Assembly: GCF_021272385.1 (NCBI RefSeq)
Contig: NZ_JAJSDZ010000009.1
Location: forward strand, 496,001-560,000
Reading direction: 5' to 3'
DNA length: 64,000 nucleotides
From: Vibrio salinus
Lineage (GTDB): Bacteria; Pseudomonadota; Gammaproteobacteria; Enterobacterales; Vibrionaceae
In this document: positions 55,601-64,000 of the stretch, one piece after another
Layout: each line of letters begins with the position of its first letter
Numbering within the stretch: the stretch's first letter is position 1
Program-made: the position numbers and the translations under genes
The notes under the pieces: model-generated
The model's input: only the letters and a program-made list of their open reading frames with translations
What the model was told of the DNA's origin: nothing
Database searches by the model: none

Positions 55601-56108
55601 CGGTCTGGTTCGTTACCGGCCCGGCCGCCTCAGAGCTCAGGACTATCTGACCTGTTGGATAGAGCATTTGGCTTATGCAGCGATGGGGAATGTTTGTGTG
55701 ACTCACATGATTGCTCTATCACCAAAACAAGAGCGAGAGCATCAGATTTATGAGGGTATTCGTGACTCTGAATGGGCGAAAGCCGAACTTGCATCTCTTG
55801 TGTCATACTTTCTTGATGGGATGAATAAACCTCTGGCTTATTTTCCCCGGACGGCATTGGCTGGTATTGAGTCGTTATTCCGTAAAGGGCAATGGACAGA
55901 CGATGAAGACGGTGTTTTCGATAAAATGGCCCGGACGTTTTGTGGCGATGATTATTTTGATGGAGAGGGACAGAACGTTTATATTTCCAGGATTTGGCCC
56001 GAATGGAATGACGAACTGGCCAGACGATCAAGGCACATTACCGCCCGGGTTCTGGAAATCCCACGCAAATACGCCAGAGCATTTGGTTCAGAAAAGGGTG
56101 AAGAATAG
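52644..56108 (+). CDS. recC: Exodeoxyribonuclease V, gamma chain RecC
   Basis: RecC is the Chi-recognising subunit of RecBCD. The 1154-residue protein starts with the family signature FTVYHSNKLETL and continues ILVQSPGMSQWLKMALADELGIAANIEFPLPATFIWD, matching RecC throughout. No ATG is available: the start is TTG at 52644 or TTG at 52650. A weak start may keep RecBCD low. It is followed by recB after a 237 bp gap; ptrA, which lies between recC and recB in E. coli, is absent. Confidence 0.96.
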   Translation: MNLFTVYHSNKLETLKILLVHLIQSDPYKNPFESERILVQSPGMSQWLKMALADELGIAANIEFPLPATFIWDIFTELLDDVPAHSAFNKESMVWKLVQLLPKLKERTEFSPVKQYLDRDSSELNLYQLAEKISDIFDSYLVYRPEWIDAWERGENIGENKDIHPWQPVLWRELYRYTLELGQSHYHRANLYQTLIEQLQSQDLSQSSLPKRLFIFGITALPPRYIDALRALGEHIDVHLMFTNPCQYYWGDLRDRKTLAWIAQQQRLRWIKNCDSVTRGEPVSILKGGIEDNEEDSLHLKSAVGNDLLASMGKLGRDNLLLLSQTESEEHELFIDIDRVNLLTNIQADLLNLEEHQSDDILLSSHHKPAMDVDDRSLSFHACHSPMREIEVLHDHLLSLFDEDPDLTPKDIIVMVADINDYSPAIQAVFGNAPGERFIPFSISDRTADQESPVLNAFLHILNLPRSRCLASEFLELLEIPAVSRRFDISDEEFIQAKRWIEESGIRWGLNQHTAKEFDLPETYQNTWEFGIARMLTGYAMGDEVDWIEVKGECIAPYSEVQGLKAELAGKLAFYIETIRRYRDRLNIAHSIDVWRDIMDNLLNDFFAVDLEEEVAFYSIRELFGQLKEQISESHYAQPMTFDLLVYYLTQKLSGTRVSQRFLAGQVNFCTLMPMRSIPFKVVCLLGMNDGVYPRSIPAEGFDLMALSPRPGDRSRRDDDRYLFLEALISAQSSLYISYVGQSVRDNTPLSPSVLVTELQEYCYQNYCLHGDEDLDVDASGQRLLHHLTFHHSMVPYGHDAFSGEKPSYAAEWLTSAKRKTYNESEPEQDLVDYWLDKTFPFDLELTDFQRFWSLPVRYFFNVRLGVYFDEPVSEQKDEEPFILNHLENYYLMDALIPLMLQTETEAGKGFEHLRKKLSAQGKLPVGAFGDLDFHQQVVRVTPLVEGIREVCGGKLPDQEIELEFKVPDTDRGIHLNGWISECYQSGLVRYRPGRLRAQDYLTCWIEHLAYAAMGNVCVTHMIALSPKQEREHQIYEGIRDSEWAKAELASLVSYFLDGMNKPLAYFPRTALAGIESLFRKGQWTDDEDGVFDKMARTFCGDDYFDGEGQNVYISRIWPEWNDELARRSRHITARVLEIPRKYARAFGSEKGEE

Positions 56109-56345
56109 GGTGGCCGCCAGATTTATAATTTTTGGTAGTAGGGTATAACTGTGCGGCCATAGGTCAGAGAGACCATAAACTGGAGAGTTAACTTGTAACT
56201 GATGTGGCGATGCTACTGAGTTTACCGAATTTCAACCGTGAGTCAGATCTCAAACCCTTTTTTATCAGTAGGTAACCGGTGCCGTTTGTTACATTTTTTT
56301 AGGTTGCATCACATTATTCGTTGTCTCAGAGAGGTGAAAAAATCA

Positions 56346-59300
56346 ATGGTAAAAGCAGATGACCAACAGGCAGAAATTCTGAATATCAATACATTTCCTT
56401 TGTTTGGGACACGATTGATAGAGGCGTCTGCGGGGACAGGAAAAACCTTTACCATTACCGGATTATTTTTACGCCTTTTGCTTGGACACGGGAATCAGAA
56501 TGCCAGCCCAATAGGCCCCCTTCGGGTTGAACAGATTTTGGTGGTGACATTTACTGAAGCCGCAACTACAGAATTGCGTAGCCGGATCAGAGAGCGGATA
56601 CATCAGGCTCGAATTGCTTTTAGCCGCGGAGAAAGTGATGATCCGGTGATTCAGTCTTTGTTGGACAGTGTTTCGGATCGTATATATGCCGCCCGGCTTT
56701 TACTGAATGCTGAGCGGGAGATGGATTCAGCGGCGATCTATACGATTCATGGCTTTTGTCAGAGGATGTTATTGCAAAATGCGTTTGAGTCAGGAAGCCG
56801 GTTTATCAGTGAGTTTGTGACTGATGAAAGTGCTTTAAAAAGTCAGGTGGTTGCTGATTACTGGCGTAAGTATTTTTATCCGCTGAATTTGGAACTGGCA
56901 GCTGAAGTCAGACGTTTGTGGCCTCAGCCGGATGATTTACTGCAAAGCATTGGACGTTATTTGTCAGGGAAATCTCCCATGTTGAGCGCCCGGCCTTTAG
57001 AGGGCAGCCTGAAGGCACTTCATCAACAAAACCTTGAGCGAATTATAGAAATTAAACAGGCCTGGTTGAGTGTGTCCGGTGATGTTGAGCAAATACTGAA
57101 TGAATCCGATATTAAGCGGCAAAGTTACAATAAACGTTATCTTCCGGCCTGGATAGACACATTGACGCAATGGGCCCGGGAAGAGACAACTTCTTATAAG
57201 ATTCCGGATGCTTTAGAAAAATTCGGACAACAGATACTGATGGAGAAAACAAAAGTCGGTGGGCTCTCTCCTCAGCATCCTGTTTTTTCCAGAATTGATG
57301 ATTTTCTGGCGGACGATTTATCGGTAAAAGAACCATTAATGGCGCATGCGATTGAAGTTTGCCGGGGGACATTGCAGGCGGTAAAACAAGAGAAATTACT
57401 GTTGTCTTTTGACGATCTTCTGGTTCAGCTGTCTTCGGCTATTGATCTTGATGTGCAGGGAATTCTGACTGAGCGTATCCGGTTATTGTATCCGGTAGCA
57501 ATGATTGATGAATTTCAGGATACGGATCCTTTGCAATACAGTATTTTCAGCCGTATTTATCTGAATGATGAATCATCCGGTTTATTTATGATTGGGGATC
57601 CAAAGCAGGCGATTTATGCATTTCGGGGTGCGGATATTTTTACTTATATCAAGGCCCGGAACCAGGTTACGGCTCATTATACTCTGGCGACTAACTGGCG
57701 TTCAACAAAAGAGATGGTAATGGCAACCAATGCGCTTTTTGAACAGGCAGCGTCTCCTTTTTTGTATGACCAGGATATTCCTTTTCTTCCGGTGAGTGCC
57801 AGCCCGAAAGCCGGTCAGAATTATTGGTCCTTAGCAGGAGAACGGCAACCCGCCATCAATTACTGGTGGCCGGATGAAGTTTCCGAACTCTGGAGTAAAG
57901 CGGATTATCATTACTGTATGGCAGAGGCAACGGCCAGCCAGATACAGACGTTACTTGAATCTTCCCTGCAAGGGGAAGCATTGCTCATTGAAGGAAGTGA
58001 TCGGCAAAGGATTCAACCCGGTAATATTGCTGTTCTGGTTCGTACCGGTTATGAAGGCAAGTTAATACAGAAAGCGTTAAATAAGCAGGGCATTGCCAGC
58101 GTATATCTTTCAAACCGGGACAGCGTTTTTCTGACCGGGGTTGCAAAAGATATTCTGTTATTGATGGATGCGGTGCTGAATATTGATGATGAAAGAAAGC
58201 TGAAGTCATGTCTGGCATCATCACTGTTTTCGTTAAACATTTCCTGGCTGGATAAACTGAGCGAAGATGAAGGACTGTGGGAAAAAACGGTAGCGGAATT
58301 TCACTTTTATGCCCGATTGTGGTCCGAGAGAGGCATTCTGCCAATGTTGCGTTCGGTATTACTGAAACGCCATATTTCGGAACGTTGGTTAAACGAAACC
58401 GGAGGGGAGAGAGCGCTTACGGATTATCTGCATGTAAGTGAGTTACTTCAGCAGGCCAGTTCCGAACTGGAAAGTCAGACGGCGTTAGTACGTTGGCTTA
58501 CCCAATCGGTTTCCGGAGCAGTTCAGGGAGGAACGAACAATGAAGAACAGATTCAGCGATTAGACTCTGAACGGAATCTGGTCCAGATAGTCACCATTCA
58601 TAAGTCGAAAGGGCTGGAATACGATTTGGTTTTTCTGCCGTTTATTATGAGTTACCGGCTTGCCGGTGAAGCCAGGTACTACGATCCGGATTCAGATCAG
58701 ACCATATTGGATCTTTCTGCCGGTAAAACGTCGTTGAATCATGCGGATAAAGAGCGTCTGGCCGAAGATCTGCGACTATTGTATGTTGCACTGACACGTG
58801 CTGTTTTTGGGTGTTTTATTGGCGTTGTTCCGTTAAAACAGGGACGTTCTGCAAAGGGCGCGAGTGGGGCTCATCTGAGCGCATTGGGTTATTTGTTGCA
58901 GGATGGAACAGAAGGTATCGCAGACGATTTATATGAGGCCTTACAAAAACAATTACATACCGGATGTGCTGTTGCGATGTCACCACCGCCTTCTTGCCAT
59001 TCTGAACGCTACTGTGAACCAGCTTCTGACGTAGAAGTTTTGTCAGCCAGTCAACTTCAGAATCGTGTGGAACGGTCATGGAAAATGACCAGTTATTCCG
59101 GATTAGTCAAATCACACCATCATCGGTTGGATGCCTCTTTCGAGTTGCCCGGTTTTGATATCGATTCCGCTGATGACGCTGAACTGACAAGTTTGGTGGA
59201 AGAAAACAAAACCATTTTTAGCTTTCCTAAAGGGGCAAGGCCCGGAACGTTTTTACACAGTGTTTTTGAGAATGTCGATTTTTCACTTTCTGTTACTTCA

Positions 59301-59972
59301 CCGGAGAATGAAAAAATTCTTACGGATCTCATCGAAGGTGAGCAGCTTGACAGGCACTGGCTACCTGTTGTTCAGAAACTGGTAATGAATGTTCTGAGTA
59401 CTCCTCTGGATGGTAAGGAATTGATTCTTAGTTATAAAACAGTTCATCACCGGTTGCACGAACTGGAGTTCTTGTTGCCAGTTGAACTACTGCATTCAGC
59501 AGTCATTAACCGGACTTTAAAACGTTATGACTCATTATCCTGTCAGGCCACTGAGCTGGATTTTCTGTCTGTGAAGGGGATGATTAAAGGTTTTATTGAT
59601 TTAGTGTTTGAACATAAGGGCAGATACTATGTTCTGGACTGGAAGTCTAATTATCTGGGTGATAGTAGTGGTGACTATACACCGGATAAATTAGAGATGG
59701 CGATGATTGAACACCGGTATGATTTTCAATATCAGATTTACACAATTGCGTTGCATCGTTTTTTAGCGACCCGTATTCCTGATTATGATTACGAGACACA
59801 TTTTGGTGGCGTTTACTATTTATTTCTCAGAGGAATGGATGGTGAAAGTTCAAATGGTATCTTCTATACCCGTCCGGATCTGACATTTATTGATGAACTG
59901 GACTCAGTTTTACATGGCCTGGAGATCAGTTCCCGAATATCCGGGGCCGGACAGATGGAGCTTGATTTGTAA
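56346..59972 (+). CDS. recB: Exodeoxyribonuclease V, beta chain RecB
   Basis: RecB is the 3'-5' helicase and nuclease subunit. The 1208-residue protein has Walker A EASAGTGKTFTI near residue 30, VTFTEAATTELRSRI, the UvrD-type motifs MIDEFQDTDPLQY, GDPKQAIYAFRGAD, TIHKSKGLEYDLVFLP and LRLLYVALTRA, and a C-terminal nuclease domain with YYVLDWKSNYLG (catalytic Asp and Lys). ATG 56346 with AGAGG upstream gives a start like that of E. coli RecB; the open frame before it is not used. The recC-recB gap (56109-56345) shows no gene. The stop overlaps the recD ATG by one base. Confidence 0.96.
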   Translation: MVKADDQQAEILNINTFPLFGTRLIEASAGTGKTFTITGLFLRLLLGHGNQNASPIGPLRVEQILVVTFTEAATTELRSRIRERIHQARIAFSRGESDDPVIQSLLDSVSDRIYAARLLLNAEREMDSAAIYTIHGFCQRMLLQNAFESGSRFISEFVTDESALKSQVVADYWRKYFYPLNLELAAEVRRLWPQPDDLLQSIGRYLSGKSPMLSARPLEGSLKALHQQNLERIIEIKQAWLSVSGDVEQILNESDIKRQSYNKRYLPAWIDTLTQWAREETTSYKIPDALEKFGQQILMEKTKVGGLSPQHPVFSRIDDFLADDLSVKEPLMAHAIEVCRGTLQAVKQEKLLLSFDDLLVQLSSAIDLDVQGILTERIRLLYPVAMIDEFQDTDPLQYSIFSRIYLNDESSGLFMIGDPKQAIYAFRGADIFTYIKARNQVTAHYTLATNWRSTKEMVMATNALFEQAASPFLYDQDIPFLPVSASPKAGQNYWSLAGERQPAINYWWPDEVSELWSKADYHYCMAEATASQIQTLLESSLQGEALLIEGSDRQRIQPGNIAVLVRTGYEGKLIQKALNKQGIASVYLSNRDSVFLTGVAKDILLLMDAVLNIDDERKLKSCLASSLFSLNISWLDKLSEDEGLWEKTVAEFHFYARLWSERGILPMLRSVLLKRHISERWLNETGGERALTDYLHVSELLQQASSELESQTALVRWLTQSVSGAVQGGTNNEEQIQRLDSERNLVQIVTIHKSKGLEYDLVFLPFIMSYRLAGEARYYDPDSDQTILDLSAGKTSLNHADKERLAEDLRLLYVALTRAVFGCFIGVVPLKQGRSAKGASGAHLSALGYLLQDGTEGIADDLYEALQKQLHTGCAVAMSPPPSCHSERYCEPASDVEVLSASQLQNRVERSWKMTSYSGLVKSHHHRLDASFELPGFDIDSADDAELTSLVEENKTIFSFPKGARPGTFLHSVFENVDFSLSVTSPENEKILTDLIEGEQLDRHWLPVVQKLVMNVLSTPLDGKELILSYKTVHHRLHELEFLLPVELLHSAVINRTLKRYDSLSCQATELDFLSVKGMIKGFIDLVFEHKGRYYVLDWKSNYLGDSSGDYTPDKLEMAMIEHRYDFQYQIYTIALHRFLATRIPDYDYETHFGGVYYLFLRGMDGESSNGIFYTRPDLTFIDELDSVLHGLEISSRISGAGQMELDL

Positions 59973-62053
59973 TGGACACACAGATGATTACTGAGCTACT
60001 TGACAATTTACTAAAACAAAAGATTATTCGTCCTCTGGATGTTCAGTTCGCCAAATTTATTTGTCAGCAAAGCTCTGGCTCATTGGCTCCTTATGTGTCG
60101 TGGCTGGCGGCCGTTGTCAGCTATGAACTTGGACACGGGCACATTTGCTTTTCTCTTGTGGATGATGATAGTAAAAAAGTGAACAATGTGTTTCCTTTCC
60201 CTGTTTCTCTTGAGGGGATCGAAACTGTCGTGGAATGTCTGAAACAGGTTGACTGGTTAACTCTGATTCACGACTCTCCGGCAGTAGGGCAACCCGGAGA
60301 TAACACACCGCTGATTTTTGATGGTAAGCGACTGTATTTACACCGTTATTGGTTCTATGAGGCTTCTCTTGCAGATAAACTGCTGCAGTTTAACCAGAAA
60401 AATGGCTTATCTGTATTGGATATTCATGGGTTACGGGAAAGTCTGGACCGGCTTTTTCCCCGCTCATATTCCTATCTTTTTGAGCTTCTGCAACAGGCAG
60501 ATAAGAATAATGATAATCAGATCCGTCGCCTGATTTGTGAGAATCTGGATATTGTGAAACAGGAACGAGTTGACTGGGTAGCCATTAAGGATGTTGTTCT
60601 TGGAGCGACAAGGGCCGAAGATTTACAGGTTTTGGATGAACTGATACCGGAGTCGGTGGTATTAAACTGGCAAAAAGTCGCGGCAGCAATTGCCATCAGC
60701 CAGTCTTTTGCTGTTATTTCCGGGGGGCCGGGAACTGGTAAAACGACGACTGTCGCGAAATTATTAGCAGCATTAATTGAAGCCTCTTCAGAACAACAGC
60801 CGGTGATTAAGCTGGTTGCACCAACAGGAAAAGCGGCAGCAAGATTAACGGAATCAATAGGGAAAGCCATTGATCGTTTACCGGTTTCTCCGGGAATAAG
60901 AGAGCGGATTCCGACACAGGCAGGAACCATTCATCGTTTGTTGGGGGCCTTTCCTGACCGGGCTAATTTCAGACACAATAAAGCCAATTTACTGCATTTG
61001 GATATTCTGATTGTTGATGAAGCATCAATGGTGGATCTATCATTAATGTATAAACTGTTTGATGCATTGCCACCGCATGCCAAAGTCATTCTACTTGGCG
61101 ATAAGGATCAACTGGCGTCTGTCGAAGCCGGAGCGGTACTTGGTGATATCTGTTCATTTCAGGCTTATGGCTACAGCAGTAAACAGGCATCTGTTGTCGA
61201 GAAGCTTACCGGCTTCAGTGCATCCGTTGTTCAGGGACAGGTATTGTCTCCACCGATTGCCGATAGTTTGTGCGTTTTGCAAAAGAGTTACCGTTTTAGT
61301 GCTCGGTCCGGAATTGGTCTGTTGGCGAAAGCGGTGAATTCCGGAGACGAAAACGCTGTCAGAACAGTATTGGACTCCGGGTATCATGATGTCCACTTCT
61401 TTAATTTATCCGCGGCCAATTACCAGCTTATTTTGTCGACATTAATGGAAAAATATCAGGCTTATTTAACTATTATTTTGGATGAAAAGGCAGGGTATGA
61501 GGATACCGGTATCAGAGCTAAACATGCGCTTCGTGCGTTTTCTCAATGTCGTTTGTTATGTGCGGTCAGAGATGGTGATTTTGGCGTAAACGGTATTAAT
61601 GAAAGAGTGGAACGGAGACTTTCGGTGCAAAAGAGAATTTGTATTCAGGATGATCTTTGGTATGAGGGGCGCCCGATCATGATTGTCAGGAATGATCACC
61701 GTCTGGGTATCTATAATGGGGATATCGGTCTCTGTATGAGAGACGATGATAAGCGGTTAAAAGTTTTTTTTGAAATGGCCGATGGGACAGTAAAAGGTAT
61801 TTTACCCAGCCGTCTTCCACTGCATGAAACCGCTTATGCGATGACGGTTCATAAAAGTCAGGGAAGTGAGTTTGAGACAACGATATTGGTTTTACCCCCG
61901 GACTTTACCCCGGTGATTACCCGTGAGCTGATCTATACGGGAATTACCCGGGCAAAAGAGAATTTGTATTTACTGGGAAATTGGGGGGTATTCAACCGGG
62001 GAACAAAATTGCTGACCAGCCGTGCCAGCGGATTAGCGGATCGGTTATCCTGA
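59972..62053 (+). CDS. recD: Exodeoxyribonuclease V, alpha chain RecD
   Basis: RecD is the 5'-3' helicase subunit of RecBCD. The 693-residue SF1B helicase has Walker A SGGPGTGKTTTVAKLL, GKAAARLTESI, Walker B ILIVDEASMVDL, LLGDKDQLASVEAGAVLGD and the C-terminal AMTVHKSQGSEFE and YTGITRAKENL motifs. The ATG overlaps the recB stop (TAATG), so recB and recD are translationally coupled. Confidence 0.96.
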   Translation: MDTQMITELLDNLLKQKIIRPLDVQFAKFICQQSSGSLAPYVSWLAAVVSYELGHGHICFSLVDDDSKKVNNVFPFPVSLEGIETVVECLKQVDWLTLIHDSPAVGQPGDNTPLIFDGKRLYLHRYWFYEASLADKLLQFNQKNGLSVLDIHGLRESLDRLFPRSYSYLFELLQQADKNNDNQIRRLICENLDIVKQERVDWVAIKDVVLGATRAEDLQVLDELIPESVVLNWQKVAAAIAISQSFAVISGGPGTGKTTTVAKLLAALIEASSEQQPVIKLVAPTGKAAARLTESIGKAIDRLPVSPGIRERIPTQAGTIHRLLGAFPDRANFRHNKANLLHLDILIVDEASMVDLSLMYKLFDALPPHAKVILLGDKDQLASVEAGAVLGDICSFQAYGYSSKQASVVEKLTGFSASVVQGQVLSPPIADSLCVLQKSYRFSARSGIGLLAKAVNSGDENAVRTVLDSGYHDVHFFNLSAANYQLILSTLMEKYQAYLTIILDEKAGYEDTGIRAKHALRAFSQCRLLCAVRDGDFGVNGINERVERRLSVQKRICIQDDLWYEGRPIMIVRNDHRLGIYNGDIGLCMRDDDKRLKVFFEMADGTVKGILPSRLPLHETAYAMTVHKSQGSEFETTILVLPPDFTPVITRELIYTGITRAKENLYLLGNWGVFNRGTKLLTSRASGLADRLS

Positions 62054-62120
62054 TATCTTTTACTTTTGAAATTTTATCAGGGTATACAAACCATCCTTGG
62101 CTTGTTCAATGAGAGATAAC

Positions 62121-62300
62121 TCAGAAGAGTGCTGAAGTAAAAGAGAGGGATTTTATTTTGTAGCGCTCTTTCGATTCTAAAATGAATTCTTTCACCTGTT
62201 TTGATACAGGAAAGACACAATGTACATCCAGTCCTGCTAAGAAATCGTTGTCGCCCATATCCCAGAAACTTTGCAGAGAGTTACAGATAACAGTTTTCAT
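62121..62300 (-). CDS. Hypothetical 59-residue protein
   Basis: This frame begins MKTVICNSLQSFWDMGDNDF and continues LAGLDVHCVFPVSKQVKEF to IKSLSFTSALF. Residue composition and spread look protein-like, with a mix of hydrophobic and charged residues and no rare-codon runs. The ribosome binding site is weak (TTGGA about eight bases before the ATG). No family recognised. It lies between recD (convergent) and argA (upstream on the same strand, separated by a hairpin). Confidence 0.5.
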   Translation of the reverse strand: MKTVICNSLQSFWDMGDNDFLAGLDVHCVFPVSKQVKEFILESKERYKIKSLSFTSALF

Positions 62301-62680
62301 AAATCCAATGCTCTTAATAACCAGTGATAAGTTTTAAAAGCAATCCTTGCTTACTTTATTGAGCAAAATAAAAATTGGGTACAGCTCACAAAAATCAATA
62401 TGTCCATGTTGATTCGCGCAAATTTTACACAAAAAAAACAAAAAGGGAAGTGATTAATTTTTGTCCTGTTTTACGCAATCGATTTCAAGGTAAAAATATA
62501 TTGGTTATGCAATGGGTTTTATTGTTTTTATTCGGCAAACCAGATAAATAAACTACCAATTAGTAAAAAAAAAGAAAAAATCACTTTTTGTAGCTCAGAG
62601 AGATTCGTTATTGTTAGAGGCAAATAAATTTTCATAGGAAGAGGGATACATCCCTCTTCCGGGGTAGGTTAGATTAATGA
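62301..62680. other. Intergenic region between argA and the small hypothetical gene
   Basis: This 380 bp AT-rich region contains an inverted pair ATCAA/TTGAT around 62396-62415 and the argA 3' hairpin. I see no gene, no recognised small-RNA sequence and no riboswitch. Confidence 0.6.
62636..62659 (-). terminator. Hairpin after argA
   Basis: GGAAGAGGG (62636-62644) and CCCTCTTCC (62651-62659) form a perfect 9 bp stem with a six-base loop. On the minus strand TATGAAAATTTATTT follows, a weak T-rich tail. Confidence 0.7.
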
Positions 62681-64000
62681 CTACAGATCAACGGATAAAA
62701 TTTTTGAGCGCCGTTGGTAGTTATAGAGATTTTTCTTTTTCACCGGGAGATTGTCGACCCCCACTTCGATAAAACCTTGTTCCCGGAACCAGTGCACGCT
62801 ATGAGTCGTAAGGACAAATAACTGACTAATCCCCATTTTTTTTGCCTGATGTTTCATGTGGTTGAGGAGCAAAAGCCCCCGGTTTCCATCCCGGTATTCA
62901 TTGTGAATGGCCACACAGGCCATTTCGGCCATTTTTTCATCGGGATAAGGGTATAAGGCAGCACAACCAATGATTAATCCGTCTTTATCAATGATGGTAA
63001 ATTTATGAATTTCCTGCTCTAACTGTTCCCTGGAACGCCTGACTAAAATGCCTTGTTCTTCTAGTGGATGAATCAGCTCTAATATTCCTCCGATATCGTC
63101 GATATTTGCCTGCCGGATTTGTTCTGCGCTGGCCATCACAATCTGAGTACCGATACCGTCGAAAGAAAACAGTTCCTGAATCAGGGCACCATCTTCCCGG
63201 TAACTGACCAGATGACTCCTTGGTACACCGGCTCTGCAAGCCTTACCAGAAGCCCGTAAAAAGCGAATTTTACCTGTGCTGGTATCATCATGCCCTTTAT
63301 TTTCGATTTCATATTTATGCAAAAGATCTTCGACATCTGAAGGGAAAAGTTCGGCGATTGAATTGCCTTTTTCATCAATGATGCCTTGTTGAGAGCAAAA
63401 ACCAACCAATTTGTCGGCCTTCAGACGGATGGCAACCTGAGTTGCAATTTCTTCAGAAAGAAGATTGAAGCACTCGCCGGTAATAGAAGCGGCTATCGGA
63501 CCGAGAAGAACGATGGAACCCTGCTCCAGATATCGGTTAATTCCATCGATATCTATTCTGCGAATACGGCCACTATGGCAGTAGTCAATACCATCTTCTA
63601 CACCTAATGGCTGAGAAATAACGAAATTCCCGCTGACGACGTTTAACTGAGTTCCGGCCATTGGTGTGTTATTCAGACTCATTGACAGACGTGCCGTCAC
63701 AGCAAGTTGCAACTGTCCCGCTGCCTGCATTACCAGACTGAGAGCATCGCCGGTGGTAACCCGGATGCCTTTATAGTAGGGCGTTTCACACTGATGATTT
63801 TCCAATATTTCGTTGATTTGCGGCCTTGCTCCATACACGATAACAACCTTGATTCCCAAGCTGTGCAGAAGGGCTATATCACTAATAATATTGGGAAAGT
63901 TTTCATGAGCTATTGCTTCACCACCTAACATGATCACCATTGTTTTTCCTCTATGAGCATTAACATATGGTGCTGACTGGCGGAAACCTTTTACTAGAGC
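62681..64000 (-). CDS. argA: Amino-acid N-acetyltransferase (N-acetylglutamate synthase), 5' end outside window
   Basis: ArgA makes N-acetylglutamate, the first step of arginine synthesis. An amino-acid-kinase-like N-terminal domain ([35 protein letters not shown]) is followed by a C-terminal GNAT domain ([30 protein letters not shown]). The frame stays open past the ATG at 63940 to the window edge and reads [20 protein letters not shown], the true ArgA N-terminus, so the start lies beyond 64000 and about 5-10 codons are missing. A hairpin follows the stop. Confidence 0.96.
   Translation of the reverse strand, partial: ALVKGFRQSAPYVNAHRGKTMVIMLGGEAIAHENFPNIISDIALLHSLGIKVVIVYGARPQINEILENHQCETPYYKGIRVTTGDALSLVMQAAGQLQLAVTARLSMSLNNTPMAGTQLNVVSGNFVISQPLGVEDGIDYCHSGRIRRIDIDGINRYLEQGSIVLLGPIAASITGECFNLLSEEIATQVAIRLKADKLVGFCSQQGIIDEKGNSIAELFPSDVEDLLHKYEIENKGHDDTSTGKIRFLRASGKACRAGVPRSHLVSYREDGALIQELFSFDGIGTQIVMASAEQIRQANIDDIGGILELIHPLEEQGILVRRSREQLEQEIHKFTIIDKDGLIIGCAALYPYPDEKMAEMACVAIHNEYRDGNRGLLLLNHMKHQAKKMGISQLFVLTTHSVHWFREQGFIEVGVDNLPVKKKNLYNYQRRSKILSVDL

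Noticed and set aside
55630..56031. Open frame of 133 codons on the minus strand within recC
   Set aside because: Antisense shadow of a conserved recC region, with no start context and no family match.
56109..56345. Possible ptrA remnant between recC and recB
   Set aside because: E. coli has ptrA here, but the 237 bp gap shows no protease-like frame. This appears to be the ordinary arrangement outside enterics.
62396..62415. ATCAA...TTGAT pair as an FNR site
   Set aside because: The half-sites are in the reverse order and too far apart for FNR (TTGAT-N4-ATCAA), so it is only a loose inverted repeat.

Overview
The window looks like a segment of the main chromosome of a Vibrionaceae bacterium (Vibrio or a close relative). 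The backbone gene order thrABC - grcA - nfo - ung - agcS - yaaA - yjjV - nucleoside transport - deo genes - smp/serB - PilZ protein - radA - second EF-G, then adenine deaminase - dapD - yebG - LysR - recC/B/D - argA, is the order I recall for Vibrio chromosome I. NupC also closely resembles the Vibrio cholerae concentrative nucleoside transporter. The species cannot be named from the sequence. Both edges cut genes: thrA on the left lacks its 5' part, and argA (minus strand) on the right lacks its first codons.

Layout. 1-10.5 kb: threonine biosynthesis, the glycyl-radical spare part GrcA behind two perfect FNR boxes, base-excision repair (nfo, ung), a hemerythrin-like protein, an alanine/glycine-sodium symporter with a long leader, yaaA and yjjV. 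10.5-18.8 kb: nucleoside acquisition and catabolism, namely a BMP-type ABC importer on the minus strand, nupC, deoC and deoD. deoA and deoB, which normally sit between deoC and deoD, are missing. 18.8-26.7 kb: smp, serB, a two-PilZ-domain c-di-GMP effector (PlzC type), radA and a strongly expressed-looking second EF-G.

26.8-44.1 kb is the main accessory region. A complete Flp/Tad pilus operon (flp to tadD, 14 genes on the plus strand) is flanked by two paralogous AraC regulators. A perfect FNR-type palindrome lies upstream of flp. The operon also carries an AAA+ ATPase with a winged-helix-like N-terminus. Immediately downstream, on the minus strand, is a three-gene operon: a degenerate GAF/HD-GYP protein, an AraC regulator and an acyl-CoA synthetase. 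44.1-48.6 kb is a patchy region: an unusual repeat made of direct and inverted copies, an HXXEE-motif membrane protein, decayed remnants of a divergent TetR/MATE efflux pair, and a large catalytically intact Cache/HAMP/GAF/HD-GYP protein.

48.6-64 kb returns to backbone: adenine deaminase, dapD, SOS-linked yebG with a LexA box, a LysR regulator, and recC-recB-recD. A small hypothetical gene and argA close the window.

I saw no rRNA or tRNA genes, CRISPR arrays, insertion sequences or prophage genes. The most interesting parts are the Tad island with its regulators (possible oxygen and c-di-GMP inputs), the uncharacterised ATPase in it, the neighbouring HD-GYP/AraC/ligase operon, and the 44.2 kb repeat.
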